Origin: Phymorhynchus buccinoides
Lineage: Eukaryota; Mollusca; Gastropoda; Neogastropoda; Raphitomidae
Reading direction: 5' to 3'
Assembly (NCBI GenBank): GCA_017654935.2
Contig: CM065712.1
Coordinates: forward strand, 16,694,319-16,758,318
DNA: 64,000 nucleotides
Shown: in pieces, positions 1 to 22,342 of the stretch
Layout of the letters: each line of letters opens with the position of its first letter
Numbering within the stretch: the first letter of the stretch is position 1
The notes under the pieces: model-generated
What the model saw: only the letters and a program-made list of their open reading frames with translations
Database searches by the model: none
Told to the model about the DNA's origin: nothing
Translations under genes and position numbers: made by a program

Positions 1-9794
<9,794 letters not shown>

Positions 9795-10259
9795 TAACGA
9801 AATTTTGGACAAAGGGGTAGAACTCTCTTTCTAATTAAATCCCCTCCACCAAAGTTGATTACGATACCAATCATCTGTCAGTTCATAGTTACTGTCAGGT
9901 TGTTTTGTTTGTTTGATTCGTTTCTTTCTTTTCTGCAACCCCTAAGAAACACACTGTGACAGTGATATACGGACACAAATATTTTTTTTAGTCAGAATAT
10001 TTTTTTGACTGTAGAGGCGCTGTTGATTCGACTGAAGTCCTGCGGCCCATTACGATCCCTAACAGAAACAGTTTCGACGCTCATGGCCATTAAGAACACA
10101 TTTAGATATTTTGCCATCTTAATTTTTACTGACAGATTACTGTAAATATCATTTGCTTTTAAAAAAAAAAAAAAAAGGTGTCCAATGTCTGTATTTGTGA
10201 AGCTCAGAAACAAGCTCCATTATCATTGGTCTGTGTTCTGAACAGAACAAATTAATAAA
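9795..10259 (+). other. Probable ODAD4-like 3' UTR with polyadenylation signal
   Basis: The AT-rich sequence after the stop has no frame. AATAAA at 10254-10259 is the best candidate signal. An A-run at 10160-10175 is genomic and is not taken as a tail. Confidence 0.4.
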
Positions 10260-10369
10260 ATGTGCTATCATCATACAGATTTAATGCATCTGAATATTGT
10301 TTCTGTTAAAGTTTATTATCATGAAGGCAGTAGAAACATAACTATGATGTATATATGTATCAACATTAC

Positions 10370-10541
10370 CGTATTTTACGGACTACAAGGCGCACCTGAT
10401 TATAAGGCGCACCCCCCAAAATTACACAAAATTCAGATTTTGTTATTATAGTTTCTTACTATATTATCAGTCACATTATAAGGCGCAGGGGTCTCAGTCT
10501 AGGAAAAAATATCGCCTTATAGTCCGTAAAATACAGTATTA
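10370..10541. mobile_element. CCGTATTTT(A/T)CGGACTA MITE
   Basis: The left end CCGTATTTTACGGACTACAA pairs with the right end TTATAGTCCGTAAAATACaG. Related copies lie at 24247-24396, 40638-40794 and 20744-21321. Confidence 0.75.
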
Positions 10542-10936
10542 TTAATAATACCGCCTTATGTAACTGTTTTGTATGATTTTTTGAAACTGTATTTAGTTTT
10601 CATAAAGGGAAGGCATTTATTGAATGAAAATGCTCTTTTACAGTTTCTCCACAATGGGCAGACAAGCCACACACCTCAAATTGTTTGATCAATGCATGTT
10701 TTCAGAACTGTATCCAAGCTGCAGGGTGCGATGCTATCTATCCAGGAACAAAAGAAATCCCTTTTCAAGCACAGAATAAGATGTTTTTAGCTCCGAGTGT
10801 AGTCTTGTGTGAGTTTGTGTGTGCGTGTGCGTGCGTGCGTGGTGTGTGTGGGTGCGTGCGTGGTGTGTGTGTGTGTGCATGCATGCGTGTGGCGTTTGTG
10901 TGTGTGTGTGTGGGGGGGGGGGTTGTCTAATCACAC

Positions 10937-10938
<2 letters not shown>

Positions 10939-11012
<74 letters not shown>

Positions 11013-11097
11013 GTGAGAGTGAAAAATGGGGGTCGTGGCGGGGAAAAACCCAGATACACACAAACTAAAACAAGAGATACAGAGAGACAGAAACGGT

Positions 11098-11162
<65 letters not shown>
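10939..11162. repeat. (GA)n microsatellites
   Basis: Two GA blocks (10939-11007 and 11097-11162) preceded by GT-rich DNA from 10805. Confidence 0.95.
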
Positions 11163-11164
<2 letters not shown>

Positions 11165-11431
11165 TCACAGAGAGAGGGGAGGTGGAAGATAGAAAGACAG
11201 AGAAAGTGAGATATAGGGAGACCAAAAAATACAAATAAACCACAAAAATGAATAAAGTGATTGTGTTGTAATATTTAATGTCTCTCACCAAAACCAAAGA
11301 AACAAGCCGAGGCCATAAAAGTGTAGGGAAAAAACCACAGACAAAATAAATCAATAATGTACAACATGTACACTAAAACTCTGAAGGGTGAACGCCAGAA
11401 GGAGCTATCAGCCTTCCTTGTTCCCTCTGCG

Positions 11432-11849
11432 ATAGTACCTCTTCTTCTTCTTCCACTTGGGGATGTTTATCCTGCCCCACGCTCACTGGTCTTCATTCAG
11501 ACCATTAATAGCGCACAGGATGCGTGCTATGTGAATTCGTGTCATCCATCCCACCGGCACACACCGCCTACTCGTACCGAATAGTGGGATGGGCTTTAAC
11601 GTGTGCGCAAGATCTTGTGCATGCGTTCGCACACGGGACCTCGGTTTTTGAAGTCTCATCCGAAGGACTTTTTCCCCAACTGACGTCAGGTACCCATTTA
11701 CACCTGGGTGGAGTGAGGAAAATAGGAGTAAAGTGCCTTTCCGAAGGACACACCACTGTGAACCGAGCTGGGCTCGAACCCGCGCACTCGCAAACCTGAC
11801 AGATTACGAGCTAACGACTCAGACTTACCAACTGAGCTACAGTGGCTCC
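11432..11849 (-). mobile_element. tRNA-derived SINE with conserved metazoan core
   Basis: Read on the - strand, it starts with a tRNA-like head, GTAGCTCAGTTGGTAAG (A box), followed by GGGTTCGAGCC (B box). The core has ggcactttactcctattttc and CCACCCAGGTGTAAATGGGT, a central domain seen in many invertebrate SINEs. It ends in a (GAA)n tail near 11440. Confidence 0.8.
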
Positions 11850-11968
11850 TACCTTCCTGCGTTCACTTTAGAAAGTTTCCAATGTGCCATGCAAACAATC
11901 CTTTTATTCACTGTCCGATCAAATCCCAACATCTGGTTTGCTTAATTAGGATACATACACAAAGAATA

Positions 11969-12172
11969 AGGCCGTATACACACATAAGTGGAGATTCCGT
12001 GCGGAAACCCGTGCGCAATCCATAAATAAGTGAAAGAAAGAAGGGAAAAGATTTGCGCACGTGTCCGAATTTCCCCTATGTTATGCGTAAACTTTTACCC
12101 TTCTTTCTTCCACTTATTTAGGGTTTTCCTGTACGGAACTTACGCGTCTAATATGAACCCGGCCTTATTGTA
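11969..12172. mobile_element. Palindromic MITE
   Basis: AATAAGGCCGTATACACA at the left pairs imperfectly with the AACCCGGCCTTATT end, and the inner arms (ataagtg..gaaagaagg) pair too. Confidence 0.55.
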
Positions 12173-12324
12173 CGTAATTAATGTGATGGTGCATGTGAAA
12201 ACCACACATCGTGGAAGTCTTGCATAAATTGAGGCCTTGTTTTCTTATGGAAGATGGAGCTAGTGTTCCTGATAAAAAGACACTGAAAAGAGAATTTGAA
12301 TAACTTCGATCATTTTGACAATAA

Positions 12325-12553
12325 TTAACTCTTCCAGCAGCATGGGCGAATGTGCATCACTCTACTCTCCCACCAAATGCAAAGACATTCACTGCCAAGG
12401 CACCCTGCCATGTGTCTGTCTGCTTTTATAGCTTATATCGCCGTTTCTTGCATTGAAGCAGCAACTGCACACTCGAGGAAATACTTACTCCCCTCTTGTC
12501 GGTTGAGGTGCAACGGACAACCAAGAACGTCACACAATAGCTAGAAGAGTTAA
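12325..12553. mobile_element. TTAA-bounded MITE, family 3 (CTCTTC)
   Basis: It starts TTAACTCTTCcagcagc and ends gctaGAAGAGTTAA. The internal segment caccaaatgcaaagacattc is shared with 27763-27860. Confidence 0.7.
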
Positions 12554-12604
12554 AGAGTCAATTTGTCAAAGAATAAAAACAAGGTTGAAATGGGACCTGA
12601 AAAT

Positions 12605-13145
12605 ACGGTTTAAAGGGACAACCTGACGGATGAGTTTTTGCAAGAAAAACATCCAGATCACCAGGAAAACATCCTTTATAGAGATCGCAACACTCACATT
12701 GCTCTGGTTTCCTAGACATCAAACCGTCAAATCGGCGATTCCTCCTTGGCGGAGGTGCTGGAAGACAAATTCTTTCAAGAGAAGGCATGTGCCCTCTCTT
12801 TTTTAATGGCCGCCTGAATCGCTTAGACCAAATTTCCACAATACAAGCCTTTTTATTTACAGTTTACCAAAAGGAGTTTCGCTCACAACAAAATAAATAG
12901 CTCCATTTTTTGTTCACTGCACTACAAAGAAGAAAAAGCTTCAACCACTCTGAGTGTCCTCCACCCACCCCGTCCAAAATGGCTTCTCTCTCCGGCAACT
13001 CTGCCAAGAAGGAATCGCCATTTTGACGGTTTTAATTTATAGGAAACCAGAGCAAAGTGAGTGTTCCAATCCTTGAAAAGGCTGTCTTTCTGGTGATCTC
13101 GATGTGTTTCTTGCAAAAACTCATCCGTCAGGGTTCCCCTTTAAG
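12605..13145. mobile_element. Inverted-repeat element (CCTGACGGATGAGTTTTTGC arms)
   Basis: The left arm, about 12610-12740 (CTGACGGATGAGTTTTTGCA), recurs inverted at about 13020-13142 (tgcaaaaactcatccgtcag). The arms are over 100 nt and partly diverged. Confidence 0.65.
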
Positions 13146-13789
13146 ACTTACAAATAAACCACGACACAGTCATGGTAGGTCATTCTAAATTTGACATCCA
13201 TGTTAATCATTTGCAGGAATGAGCAACTTAGGACGATGATTTGACCACCAGGGGGCAATCAAACCAGTAGGGGCTTAGCACGTGATATATTCTTAGTTGG
13301 GCATAGTGAGAGACAGAGAGAGGGAGATGAGTCCCTCCCTCTCTCTCTCACTACGCCCAACTAAGAATATCACGTTGACCATTGACGTTAAAAAAAAAGT
13401 TTAAGCTTTTTGTTTCTAGTGATTTGGTTTAAAACATTATTAAATACACAGACTTCATTCAGATTATTTCATATTCTGGATATCGTTAGAATACATACAA
13501 ATGGAGATCAAAGATAAATATGACCTAAACCGAAATTTGATATTTTAAGGGTTGTTGGCTATATGTTTTGCCTTTGCTCAAAAATATGCTGAGCAGCTTA
13601 TGATGCGGGATTTTCTAACGCATCATCTTGAGGGGAAAAAGCACACACACACACATACACAAAATCAACCGTGTGAAGATTAATACTGATCTTATCAATA
13701 CTAGATTGTGACATTATTTGGGTTCACTTTATGTTTCCTTTTTTCTACTCTATAAACATTTTCTTCTTCTTCTTTTGCAGATGTGTTTT

Positions 13790-14277
13790 TCTATTTTGTT
13801 CACTTTGTTTGTTAGTTTGTGAATAATGTTTCTAAATATTGAAATAAATATTTTCTAATTGGTGAGAACACACCTTCCGTCATTTGAATCATATGTAATG
13901 TATTGTGTATGGGTACGTTATAAGCTACATGCAAACACAACACTTCAATCTTGTGTTCGTTTTTTAAATATTATCATTACACTTTCTTCTCTCACTTATA
14001 TATCGCCTCCCGAATGCAATACAGACGAAACTCAATTTTTATCGATTTAGAGATTTTTTGCTTATACATAGTACAAGACAAGACTCACCAACTTCATTAA
14101 CCGCAATTCCAAAAGATAAAGACTGGGTAACAACAAGCATATAGCTTATAACGTACCCATACACAATACATTACATATGATTCAAATGACGGAAGGTGTG
14201 TTCTCACAAATTAGAACATATTTTTTTCAATATTTAGAAACATTATTCACAAAACTAACAAACAAAGTGAACAAGAT
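13790..14277. mobile_element. Large fold-back element
   Basis: Arms of about 140 nt: gtgagaacacaccttccgtc at 13861 is inverted at 14190-14210, and the outer ttgtttgttagtttgtgaat pairs with attcacaaaactaacaaaca. No gene inside. Confidence 0.75.
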
Positions 14278-15149
14278 AGAAAACCAGAAAAGAAATAAAA
14301 GAATGACATTATGGGGAAAAATCACAAAAAAAGAAAGGAAGGAGGAAAACAAAAGGGGGATTGAGAGACAAATTAATGAACAATATGATGACTCAATATA
14401 ACACTCATTAAAACATCCCACAAAAGTGCTTACAACCATGCTCACATGTCTAGAACAAGTTATATGCTCACATGTCTAGAACAAGTTATTCAATCAATTA
14501 GCGACTCAGTGGGATTTTTCCTCATGCCAGGGGGCACGACGCCCGAGAGGGCCCACCACGTCACACCCCCAGTTGGGCGCAGAAGCTTCCACAAAACACA
14601 ATTTGACGTCATTTTACATTTCTGACGTCATAATTTCAGAAGAACATAAACAAAACATTTGCCGTTAGCGAAAACTAATGGCTTTAAAATCGCCGCCTGC
14701 ATGCAATTCAGACGCAACTCAATTTTTTTGATTTTGAGATTTTTTGCATATACAAGAATAAGATAGCAACATTCATCGAGTCAAATCAACAAATACTTTT
14801 GACAATTTCTCCCATTATTTTGTATCTAAAAAATATATTGGAGGGCGTATTGGAGTGCCAAGGTATTATCTCAACAATGCTTTAAAGCTTTTATTTTGGA
14901 CTAAAATTAATTTTCTTCTCAGTCTAAAACCACGATTTGGGGGCAAAATTTCTTATTTCAATATTACTTAAATAAGTCGTGATTTATTTGAAAAACTGAA
15001 GTGACAAAGTTATTTGATGGCTCGAAATAAAGCCGTATGAAAAAATCTGAAGCAATTTGACTTGAAATGACCGAAATAATCAGTTTTTTGCTTCTCCTGT
15101 GAAGTGACGTCTTTCGACTTACGTCTGTATTGCATGCGGGTGGCAATAT
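14278..15149. other. No gene seen
   Basis: AT-rich intergenic DNA with a short direct duplication of gctcacatgtctagaacaag (14431-14485) and diverged repeat pieces that resemble the 13.99 kb segment. No credible exon. Confidence 0.5.
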
Positions 15150-15369
15150 ATAGGGGAAGACGGGGTAAAAAGCGCATGGGCAGGTAAGAAGCCCACCCCA
15201 ATTATCTCATGAAATGAAGCAAATTTCAGTCTCATTTTGCCCATGAGACGAGCGTTAATGTCTAGCATTCGTCTCATGGGCAAATTTGACTGAAATTTTC
15301 TTTATTTCATGAGATAATTGGGGTGGGCTTCTTACCCGCCCATGCGCTTTTTACCCCGTCTTCCCCTAT
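15150..15369. mobile_element. Fold-back MITE, copy 2
   Basis: It has the same palindrome as 5209-5426, flanked by TATA on both sides. High identity between copies implies recent movement. Confidence 0.85.
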
Positions 15370-15694
15370 ATATATTTTTTTTATTTTTTTAACACGAACA
15401 TTACTCAAAGTTAACGTTAACTGGTTTTGTTTCTGAGGTTCACAAATAAAGACATTGGACACAGAAAAGTTTTATTAAAGCAAACTATATATATATATAT
15501 ATATATATGCTAGTTTACAATTACAGTAGTCAAATGTACTCAAGGCAACAATTTGACAGTGATCGATGAGCATAAGCGTAAGATGGGGTAGAAAGACATG
15601 GAGAAATCTGGTCCCTTGATTTAGGTATGCAGCTAACCCTACCGTAGTGCAAATCATTATAAGTTAACTGTACCTCGCAGTAAACGTATATTAA

Positions 15695-16342
15695 TATGTG
15701 ACCCAGCACCACTAGGATAGTTTCTCACAACAGGCTTGCAAAGTCACAAATATCATTTTTCATCAATTTTGGAGTTATGGGTATTTTCGTGCTCTCTAAC
15801 ATCTCATCTTTCAAATGTATAAAGGATAATCTTTATTATGGTATCTAAATACCCCCAAAAGTGCTTTGAAATGAGTAGGTTGATGCATTTTCTTCAGATA
15901 GGCCAAACTTTAGACTGCGATTTCTCAAAATGGCCGACAGTCACCCTACCAACTTTGAATGCCCATAACTCTCAATTGAAAAAAGTTACAATGGTTCTTA
16001 TATCACTTGAAAGAGAATTGTTTGAAGTTTTTAACTTGACCATTGTCTCAGAATGGTCATTTTGAGACTTAACCCTTTCACCGCCAGCCATATTTCAGCC
16101 AAAATGTCCATTAAATTAACCTGGTTAGAGAACAAAATCCATCTGCAGTTCTGGAGATTCTTCGGTGACATAAAATAAGGTATATCCTTACTTCCCAAAA
16201 CTTAACTATGACAATAGGGTCTTTGGATAATAGACCCCAATTTGATGCTTTTTAGTGACGTAGGTGTTAAATCACTGTGGTGCTAAAATGCGACTGTGGC
16301 GGTGAAAGGGTCAATGTCCCTTTCATGGTGCTGGGTCACATA
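15695..16342. mobile_element. GTGACCCAGCACC MITE with a nested TTAA element
   Basis: It has a TATGTGACCCAGCACC left end and a GGTGCTGGGTCACATA right end. It is interrupted at 16069-16314 by a family-1 TTAA MITE. The uninterrupted relative at 47776-48212 shows the pre-insertion order. Confidence 0.85.
16069..16314. mobile_element. TTAA-bounded MITE, family 1 (nested)
   Basis: TTAACCCTTTCACCGCCAG..GGCGGTGAAAGGGTCAA; the right TTAA has mutated to TCAA. The host MITE resumes directly with TGTCCCTTTCATGG. Confidence 0.85.
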
Positions 16343-16579
16343 TTGTAAAATCCATTATCTGAATATTATTTTGTTGTGAAAGTTGGCCACATTTTACTTT
16401 AAAAAGAATGTACAATTGAACTAAAAAACATCAAAACGCTACACTCACACAAGCACATGTAGGTGAAATAAACAACACACACGGTGAATAAAAAGAATGT
16501 AGTGAATATTCTACTTTGTCTTACAATAAACATATTTAGTTTTAGAATGTGAAGAAACGAAGCTGTCTGCTGGGTTCAA

Positions 16580-16775
16580 TACAATTCACAACAAATTAAA
16601 ACAAAGTCGAAATTAAAACCCAGAAGAAACGGTTTAATGATAAAAAAAACCCCAGAGCAAAACAAAACACGACGTTTCGGGTTCAACCCGTTGTCCAGTG
16701 GGTTTTTTAATCATTAAACCGTTTCTTCTGGGTTTTAATTTCGACTTTGTTTTAATTTGTTGTGAATTTTATTTT
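16580..16775. repeat. Long hairpin
   Basis: caacaaattaaaacaaagtc and the following ~70 nt recur inverted at 16710-16770 around a GTTTCGGGTTCAACCCG loop. Confidence 0.8.
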
Positions 16776-16824
16776 TATGCAGATAAACTAAAATTTAATA
16801 CTAAAATTTACCTGTCTTTTCAGT

Positions 16825-17206
16825 AACCCCTTCACAGGTGTGTGATGGATGGAAGTTCAGTTTAACGTCGCATATCGGCTTTCGCCATGTACGACGGGCT
16901 GAACAAACCAACCAGGGTATAAACACAAATTTATGTTCCTGAATCACTGTCTTAGCCAAAAGGCCGAGAAGCGATCAGGAAGTTTTCAAAGTAAAAACTC
17001 TGAAACTTGACGATAAGGTGTGTGATGTCATTGATGATGTCATAACTTTCATGTCATAGTCCTGGAATGATGGTTTTTGGTTTAGACAAGTCAGGAAAGA
17101 TGCATCTCTAGACCATTTTCTCAGATTGAGTCTAACCGGTCTCTTTCAAATTTAATAAGAAAATCGATAATTTCTCAACTTTTTTTCTCTGGCAGTGAAG
17201 GGGTTA
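16825..17206. mobile_element. TTAA-type MITE, family 2, carrying a SINE fragment
   Basis: The ends are TAACCCCTTCAC and tctctggcAGTGAAGGGGTTAA. Inside, 16847-16985 is a short repeat (ggatggaagttcagtttaac) found again inside another TTAA element at 59960-60097. Confidence 0.6.
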
Positions 17207-17446
17207 ACAAATCAATCAACCCAAACCAACCCTTGTACTTTTCCTCTCAGCCCATCCATAACTTTGAACTAAATCAGTGACTACACAGCACAATTCCCTT
17301 CCCTTCCTTGGTTATTTACAAGATGACTCATTTCTGCTGATTCCAACTGAAATGCTGACTTTCACATCATTATTATCACAGCATTATATGCGGACAGATT
17401 TTCATCAAATGACCAGATCAAAAACAAAAATTATGCAATTTGATGA

Positions 17447-17607
17447 TACAGAGGAACCTCCCTTATAAGACCTCCCATTATAAGACTCCCTCCCACATAA
17501 GACCTACTTCTCCGAGACATTGCCCTTCTTTGTAACTATTAAAATGACCTCTCTTAGACCTCATTTGGGTTGATTTTTGAAGGTCTTATAAGGGAGGTTC
17601 CACTGTA
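17447..17607. mobile_element. CAGTGGAACCTCCCTTATAAGAC MITE (TA-flanked)
   Basis: TACAGAGGAACCTCCCTTAT at the left and TAAGGGAGGTTCCACTGTA at the right. TA flanks and CAGTG ends suggest a Tc1/mariner-pogo-type origin. Confidence 0.75.
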
Positions 17608-17909
17608 CAGAGGAATGAATCCACACGCGTTTAGTTGTATGTAATCCATTCACAGCCTCTTTTAAAAATTAAAAAAATTGATTTTCATCTCCATAACGAC
17701 ATCAAATCTCAACCAACATTAAAAAAAAAAAATCATATTTAATCGTGATCCTGAATTAATATCTCAAAAGAAAAAAATTCCAGGCGTCAAGAATAGTCAG
17801 AAGTCTGACCCTCTGAAAACTCTGGTGCAAGGACCAACACAACGCCAGAGTAGACAGAAAACAAAACATGATCAAAAATTCATAGTTCAATCTAGTAAGA
17901 GATCACTTT

Positions 17910-18322
17910 GGGTAAAGGTAAAGATGTGCCCCCCCCCCCCCCCCCTACATTTCTCAGCTCTCCCCACACTTTCACACCTGCCTTTCTGACCAAACATTAA
18001 GCTGTATCTTATCAACTTTTTGAGCTAATTATCTTTGTTGAATAATTAATCGCAGTCATGATAAAGGCCATTATCTAATAGGAACCCCCCCCCCCCCCTC
18101 CCCCCATGTAGTGCAGTACACACATCGGCCGCGGAGCATTTGTCACAGGCCTGGTTCATTGCGTTTTTCCGTCTTGCCTTTATCTTCTACTATTATTGAA
18201 TGCATGTGTTTCATTATGTAAATGGATGGAAATTAGTGTTAAATATAGCAAACGATAGAGGATGAAGTTCTCAATCTGCAGTAAGAAAGGCAACACTGAA
18301 AAAGTGGAAACAACCCAGAAAT

Positions 18323-18353
<31 letters not shown>

Positions 18354-18370
18354 CGCATCTTTACCTTTCC
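17910..18370. mobile_element. Poly-C/poly-G bounded MITE
   Basis: It starts GGTAAAGGTAAAGATGTGC then a C-run, and ends in a G-run then GCGCATCTTTACCTTTCC. It is the same family as the two copies at 54725-55900. Confidence 0.75.
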
Positions 18371-19250
18371 CTCACTTTGAAATGCTACAGTAATTGACCG
18401 TAAAGATCACGCTCATCCGAAAAAAAAGACTTCCATCAACAGAACAAAATCCTCTATTAGCAATTTTTTCAATCTTCAGCACTTTGCAAATCTGACAATT
18501 CTGAGAACCTAATTTTATAACACACTACCGGTAATCTGTCTGTAGACAGCTTGCTCATAATACATTAATGGTAGCCAATATTTCACAAGAATTTTTGTTA
18601 AACATTTGAAGACTTCGAAGAAACAGCTTTACATCACATTCAGACACACAACAACAAATAAATTTCATTGTAAACCGTGTGCTCACTTTAAAACTCTAAG
18701 CGAGTCGCAAAATTCTTCCAAAAATACCATCCTACACAGATCTTCATTAATGTAATGAAACACACACAATGTTCACAAAACGAATGCTCACACAGTATAC
18801 CTAAGAAAGCTATGGATTTAAAAGGTAGAATCAACATTGTCAGATGCACTTAGGACAGGATATGTTCGCCAGACACAGAGGTTTACCAACAACCAGCTGT
18901 TTGAAGTATTCTAAAAAAATGTTTAATGTTCAGGGCCTGTATTAAATCCTATAGGACATTGGAAGAGCTTCTAAGTTAGCATCATGCTACGTCTCATGCT
19001 ATCTCAACGTGAATACAGGCCCTGGTCTTTCTTTTTTCTTCTTCTCGCTGTTACTCATGTTCAAGACAAACCTCAAGTCGAACACCGAGACAAAATGTTC
19101 GCAGTTTTGAGGTTTGGACGAAGGTTCAAATTACATATCAAAACTTCAAGTTCATACCAAATTCTTTAGAATACAGAAACTTTGTATTATCTTTTTCAAA
19201 AGAACACTCAAGTTCTTATCAAAATGTCTTTTAGAGAATAAAGAATGTCA
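18371..19250. other. No gene seen
   Basis: AT-rich intergenic DNA; both strands lack an exon-like frame longer than 60 codons with recognisable content. Confidence 0.5.
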
Positions 19251-19545
19251 AGAACATCGAGTTCTTCGGATGGCGACTTAAAGCAAGTCTGACCTGTGCA
19301 CTTTACGCACATAAAAATCCCACAGCAGTTAAAAGTCGATAAGAGCAGGGAGATCCCACTGCCTGGCATAAACCAAATTGATAGCTAGCTTTCCCAAGTC
19401 AGCCCCATCCCTTCTCCCCCATGACCTCGCACACCCCTTCCCCCTTCAAAAAGAAAAAGGCGCTGCGCTGACGGGGACACGTTCTCCAAGTGGAAGCAGC
19501 CCAAATTTCAGAGACTATGACTTGAAAATACCAAAATAATGGCAA
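19251..19545 (+). mobile_element. 5'-truncated tRNA-derived SINE (GGTGGCAGAGTGG family)
   Basis: It matches the body of the full copies at 41868 and 43512 (cttcggatggcgacttaaag, gctttacgcac-like motif, aaaatcccacagcagtt, aaattgatagctag). The tRNA head is missing. Confidence 0.75.
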
Positions 19546-20002
19546 CCTAAGAGAAAGAGTTTATATGCCCCGTGGCAACCTAACAACAAGTTTATATGCC
19601 CCGTGGCAACCTAAAAACAAGTTTATATGCCCCGTGGCAACCTAAAAACAAGTTTATATGCCCCGTGGCAACCTAACAACAAGTTTATATGCCCCGTGGC
19701 AACCTAAAAACAAGTTTATATGCCCCGTGGCAACCTAAAAACAAGTTTATATGCCCCGTGGCAACCTAAGAGAAAGAGTTTATATGCCCCGTGGCAACCT
19801 AAAAACAAGTTTATATGCCCCGTGGCAACCTAAAAACAAGTTTATATGCCCCGTGGCAACCTAAGAGAAAGAGTTTATATGCCCCGTGGCAACCTAAGAG
19901 AAAGAGTTTATATGCCCCATGGCAGCCTAAGAGTTTATATACCCCATGGCAACCTAAGAGTTTATATGCCCCATGGCAGCCTAAGAGCAACAGTTTATAT
20001 TG
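19546..20002. repeat. 31-bp minisatellite
   Basis: Around fourteen copies of tttatatgccccgtggcaac plus ctaaaaacaag. Copies start at 19560, 19591, 19622 and so on. Later copies change to agagaaagag and shorter spacers. Confidence 0.95.
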
Positions 20003-20097
20003 ATGGATTTCTGGTAAACCACAAGAAACTGGAGCTGGTTCATTAAACAATAAAGATAAGATTAAAATATATGGGGAAAAAATGGATTAAAATTAAT

Positions 20098-20490
20098 GCC
20101 GCTGGATATCCGCAAAATCCGGGAAACCATAAATGCTGGATATTCGCAAAATCCGGCAAACCATAAACGCTGGATATCCGCAAAATCCGGCACACCATAA
20201 ACACTGAATATCCGCAAAATCCGGCACACCATAAACGCTGGATATCCGGCAAACCATAAACGCTGGATATCTGCAAAATCCGGCAAACCATAAACGCTGG
20301 ATATCCGCAAAAATCCGGCAAACCATAAACGCTGGATATCCGGCAAACCATAAACGCTGGATATCCGCAAAATCCGGCAAACCATAAACGCTGGATATCC
20401 GCAAAAATCCGGCAAACCATAAACGCTGGATATCCGCAAAAATCCGGCAAACCATAAACGCTGGATATCCGCAAAATCCGGCAAACCGTT
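20098..20490. repeat. 34-bp minisatellite
   Basis: Copies of ccataaacgctggatatccg plus caaaatccggcaaa. Some units lack the gcaaaatcc block, giving about 24 bp. The repeat frames on the - strand (YPAFMVCRIFAD) are artefacts. Confidence 0.95.
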
Positions 20491-20727
20491 CAATCGCACT
20501 CCCTAAAAAAGAAGAAGCAAACTTTGATTACAAACAGTGCCAACTGCCCAGCAACACAAAACTGAGAACAGTTCTGCCAACTTTCACCGTGATCAGTTAC
20601 AGACGTTTATGCTGGAAGGAATTACCGCATTTTGCAGACTATAAATAAGTATAAGGCGCCTTCCGTTATCAACCCCCCACCCCCCACCCCCCACAATTCT
20701 GATACAAAATTCTGAGTTTATCATTAC

Positions 20728-22342
20728 CATATTTTTCAGACTACCGTATTTTTCGGATCATTAGGCGCTGCTGTGTATAAGGCGAATAGGGCAATTTTCA
20801 AGAAAAATCTGACAAAATCCAAGTAAAAGGCGCCCTCGTTTATAAGGCGATACACACCTCGCAATAGAAAGTCGAGGTTTGAAGCCCGTACACGTCCTGT
20901 AAATGATTACCGACCGCCATTATTATTGTCATAAACGAGAGTTGGCTCCCTTCTCAAATAATCGAAAGTTCTGTTTTTGCGACTTCCGGTTGAGTGTTTG
21001 GCCAATTCTTCGCGAAAACTGGTAGAATTACAGCATTTTAAGCTCTACAACGATGCTTTTTACATCCAATGAAGGGTTATGGCATCTGTTGGACGGTATC
21101 TCGGACGATAACAGGGATTTCGAAGCATTTTAACGCGAGTATTCGTCGTATCGGCGACTCGTTACCACTTTCGATGTTGTGACTCACAGTAGACTGTACT
21201 GAGTACGGCAATCGTTGCCTCTCTTCTCACGATTTTGTTCACTTATAGGGCGCCCTCGTTTATTAGGCGCATAGGTCGAAATTGGAGAAAAAAATATCGC
21301 CTTATAGTCCGAAAAATACGGTATAACGCAGTACTTTTCCCCCCAGACAGAGACCCCTGCGCCTTATGATATGACTGATAATATACAGCGATGGGAATTG
21401 TCCGCCAAACAGCACATTTCCGCTAAAATGACATTGCTTTTCCACCGAAAAAAAGGTCTGTCCGCCGAAACCCCAACAACCACAACTAAATGTATCCATT
21501 CTAATGCTGTTTTAGGGCTTCAGTGACCAAAACAGCTTCAGCATTACCCCCTGGACCCCTACTAGGGGCCTTTTGCGGCCCCTAGACCCCCGCTTTTCAG
21601 CTTTTTCTTTTAACTTTTCCAATGAGAGACTTAGTGCGATTTTTCTCACGCCAGAGGGCATGACGCTCGTGTGGGGCTAATCCTCTCTATATTATTAGTT
21701 GGGGATAAAGAAAGAGAGAGAGACAGTGAGTGGTTCTACCATCACTCTCTCTCTCTCACTACGCCCAAGTAAGAAAATCGCGTGATAAGCCCCTAGTGCA
21801 TTGACTGCCCTCTGGCGTGACAAATATCGCCATAGGTTGACCATTCCCATGCCTGGGTATAGTAAGAAAGTGTCTGTTGCTTGCCTGTCCGTCGTTTCCG
21901 ACAATGACTGCCAGATAGCAGAGAGGGCAGCTGCTATTCTGGCGGGCTGGGCTACAATTTATTTATGTTGGAAATGCCTTGCCCCAGGGTACATCCCCAC
22001 TCTCTCGGCCAAAGGGATTCGAGGACGAGAGTTGGCATTGGGGAAGGTCCCCAGAGGCCAACCAATCCCTTTGGCTGCAGCACCAGAGCCGGTGCAAGGG
22101 CCCCCTCGTTCGGGAGTCATAGTCTTCCACGAAAGACTAAGCTGTAGCATGATATTCCAATACTGTAGAATATCATGTATAGTACAGCTCTCATTTACTA
22201 TTGGCCCTTACTACAGTCTAATGTCAACCAGTGATAAAAGCCATCTGAGTAAGTATAATAACAAGAACTCACTGAGTTCTGTGCAAAACTTTTGGGGTGC
22301 GCCTTTATAATCAGGTGTGCCCTGTAGACCGAAAAATACAGT
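20728..22342. mobile_element. Nested CCGTATTTTTCGGA elements
   Basis: An outer MITE (taccatatttttcagacta .. gaccgaaaaatacagta) is split first by an inner element at 20744-21321 and again by unrelated repeat DNA from about 21390 to 22285. Confidence 0.6.
20744..21321. mobile_element. Inner ~578-bp CCGTATTTTTCGG element
   Basis: Flanked by TA on both sides. The left end is CCGTATTTTTCGGATCATTA and the right end TATAGTCCGAAAAATACGG. No transposase frame. Confidence 0.75.

Noticed and set aside
20098..20490. CRISPR-like array of 34-bp repeats
   Set aside because: Units are head-to-tail without unique spacers, in a eukaryotic context; it is a minisatellite. The same applies to 32711-34458 and 19546-20002.
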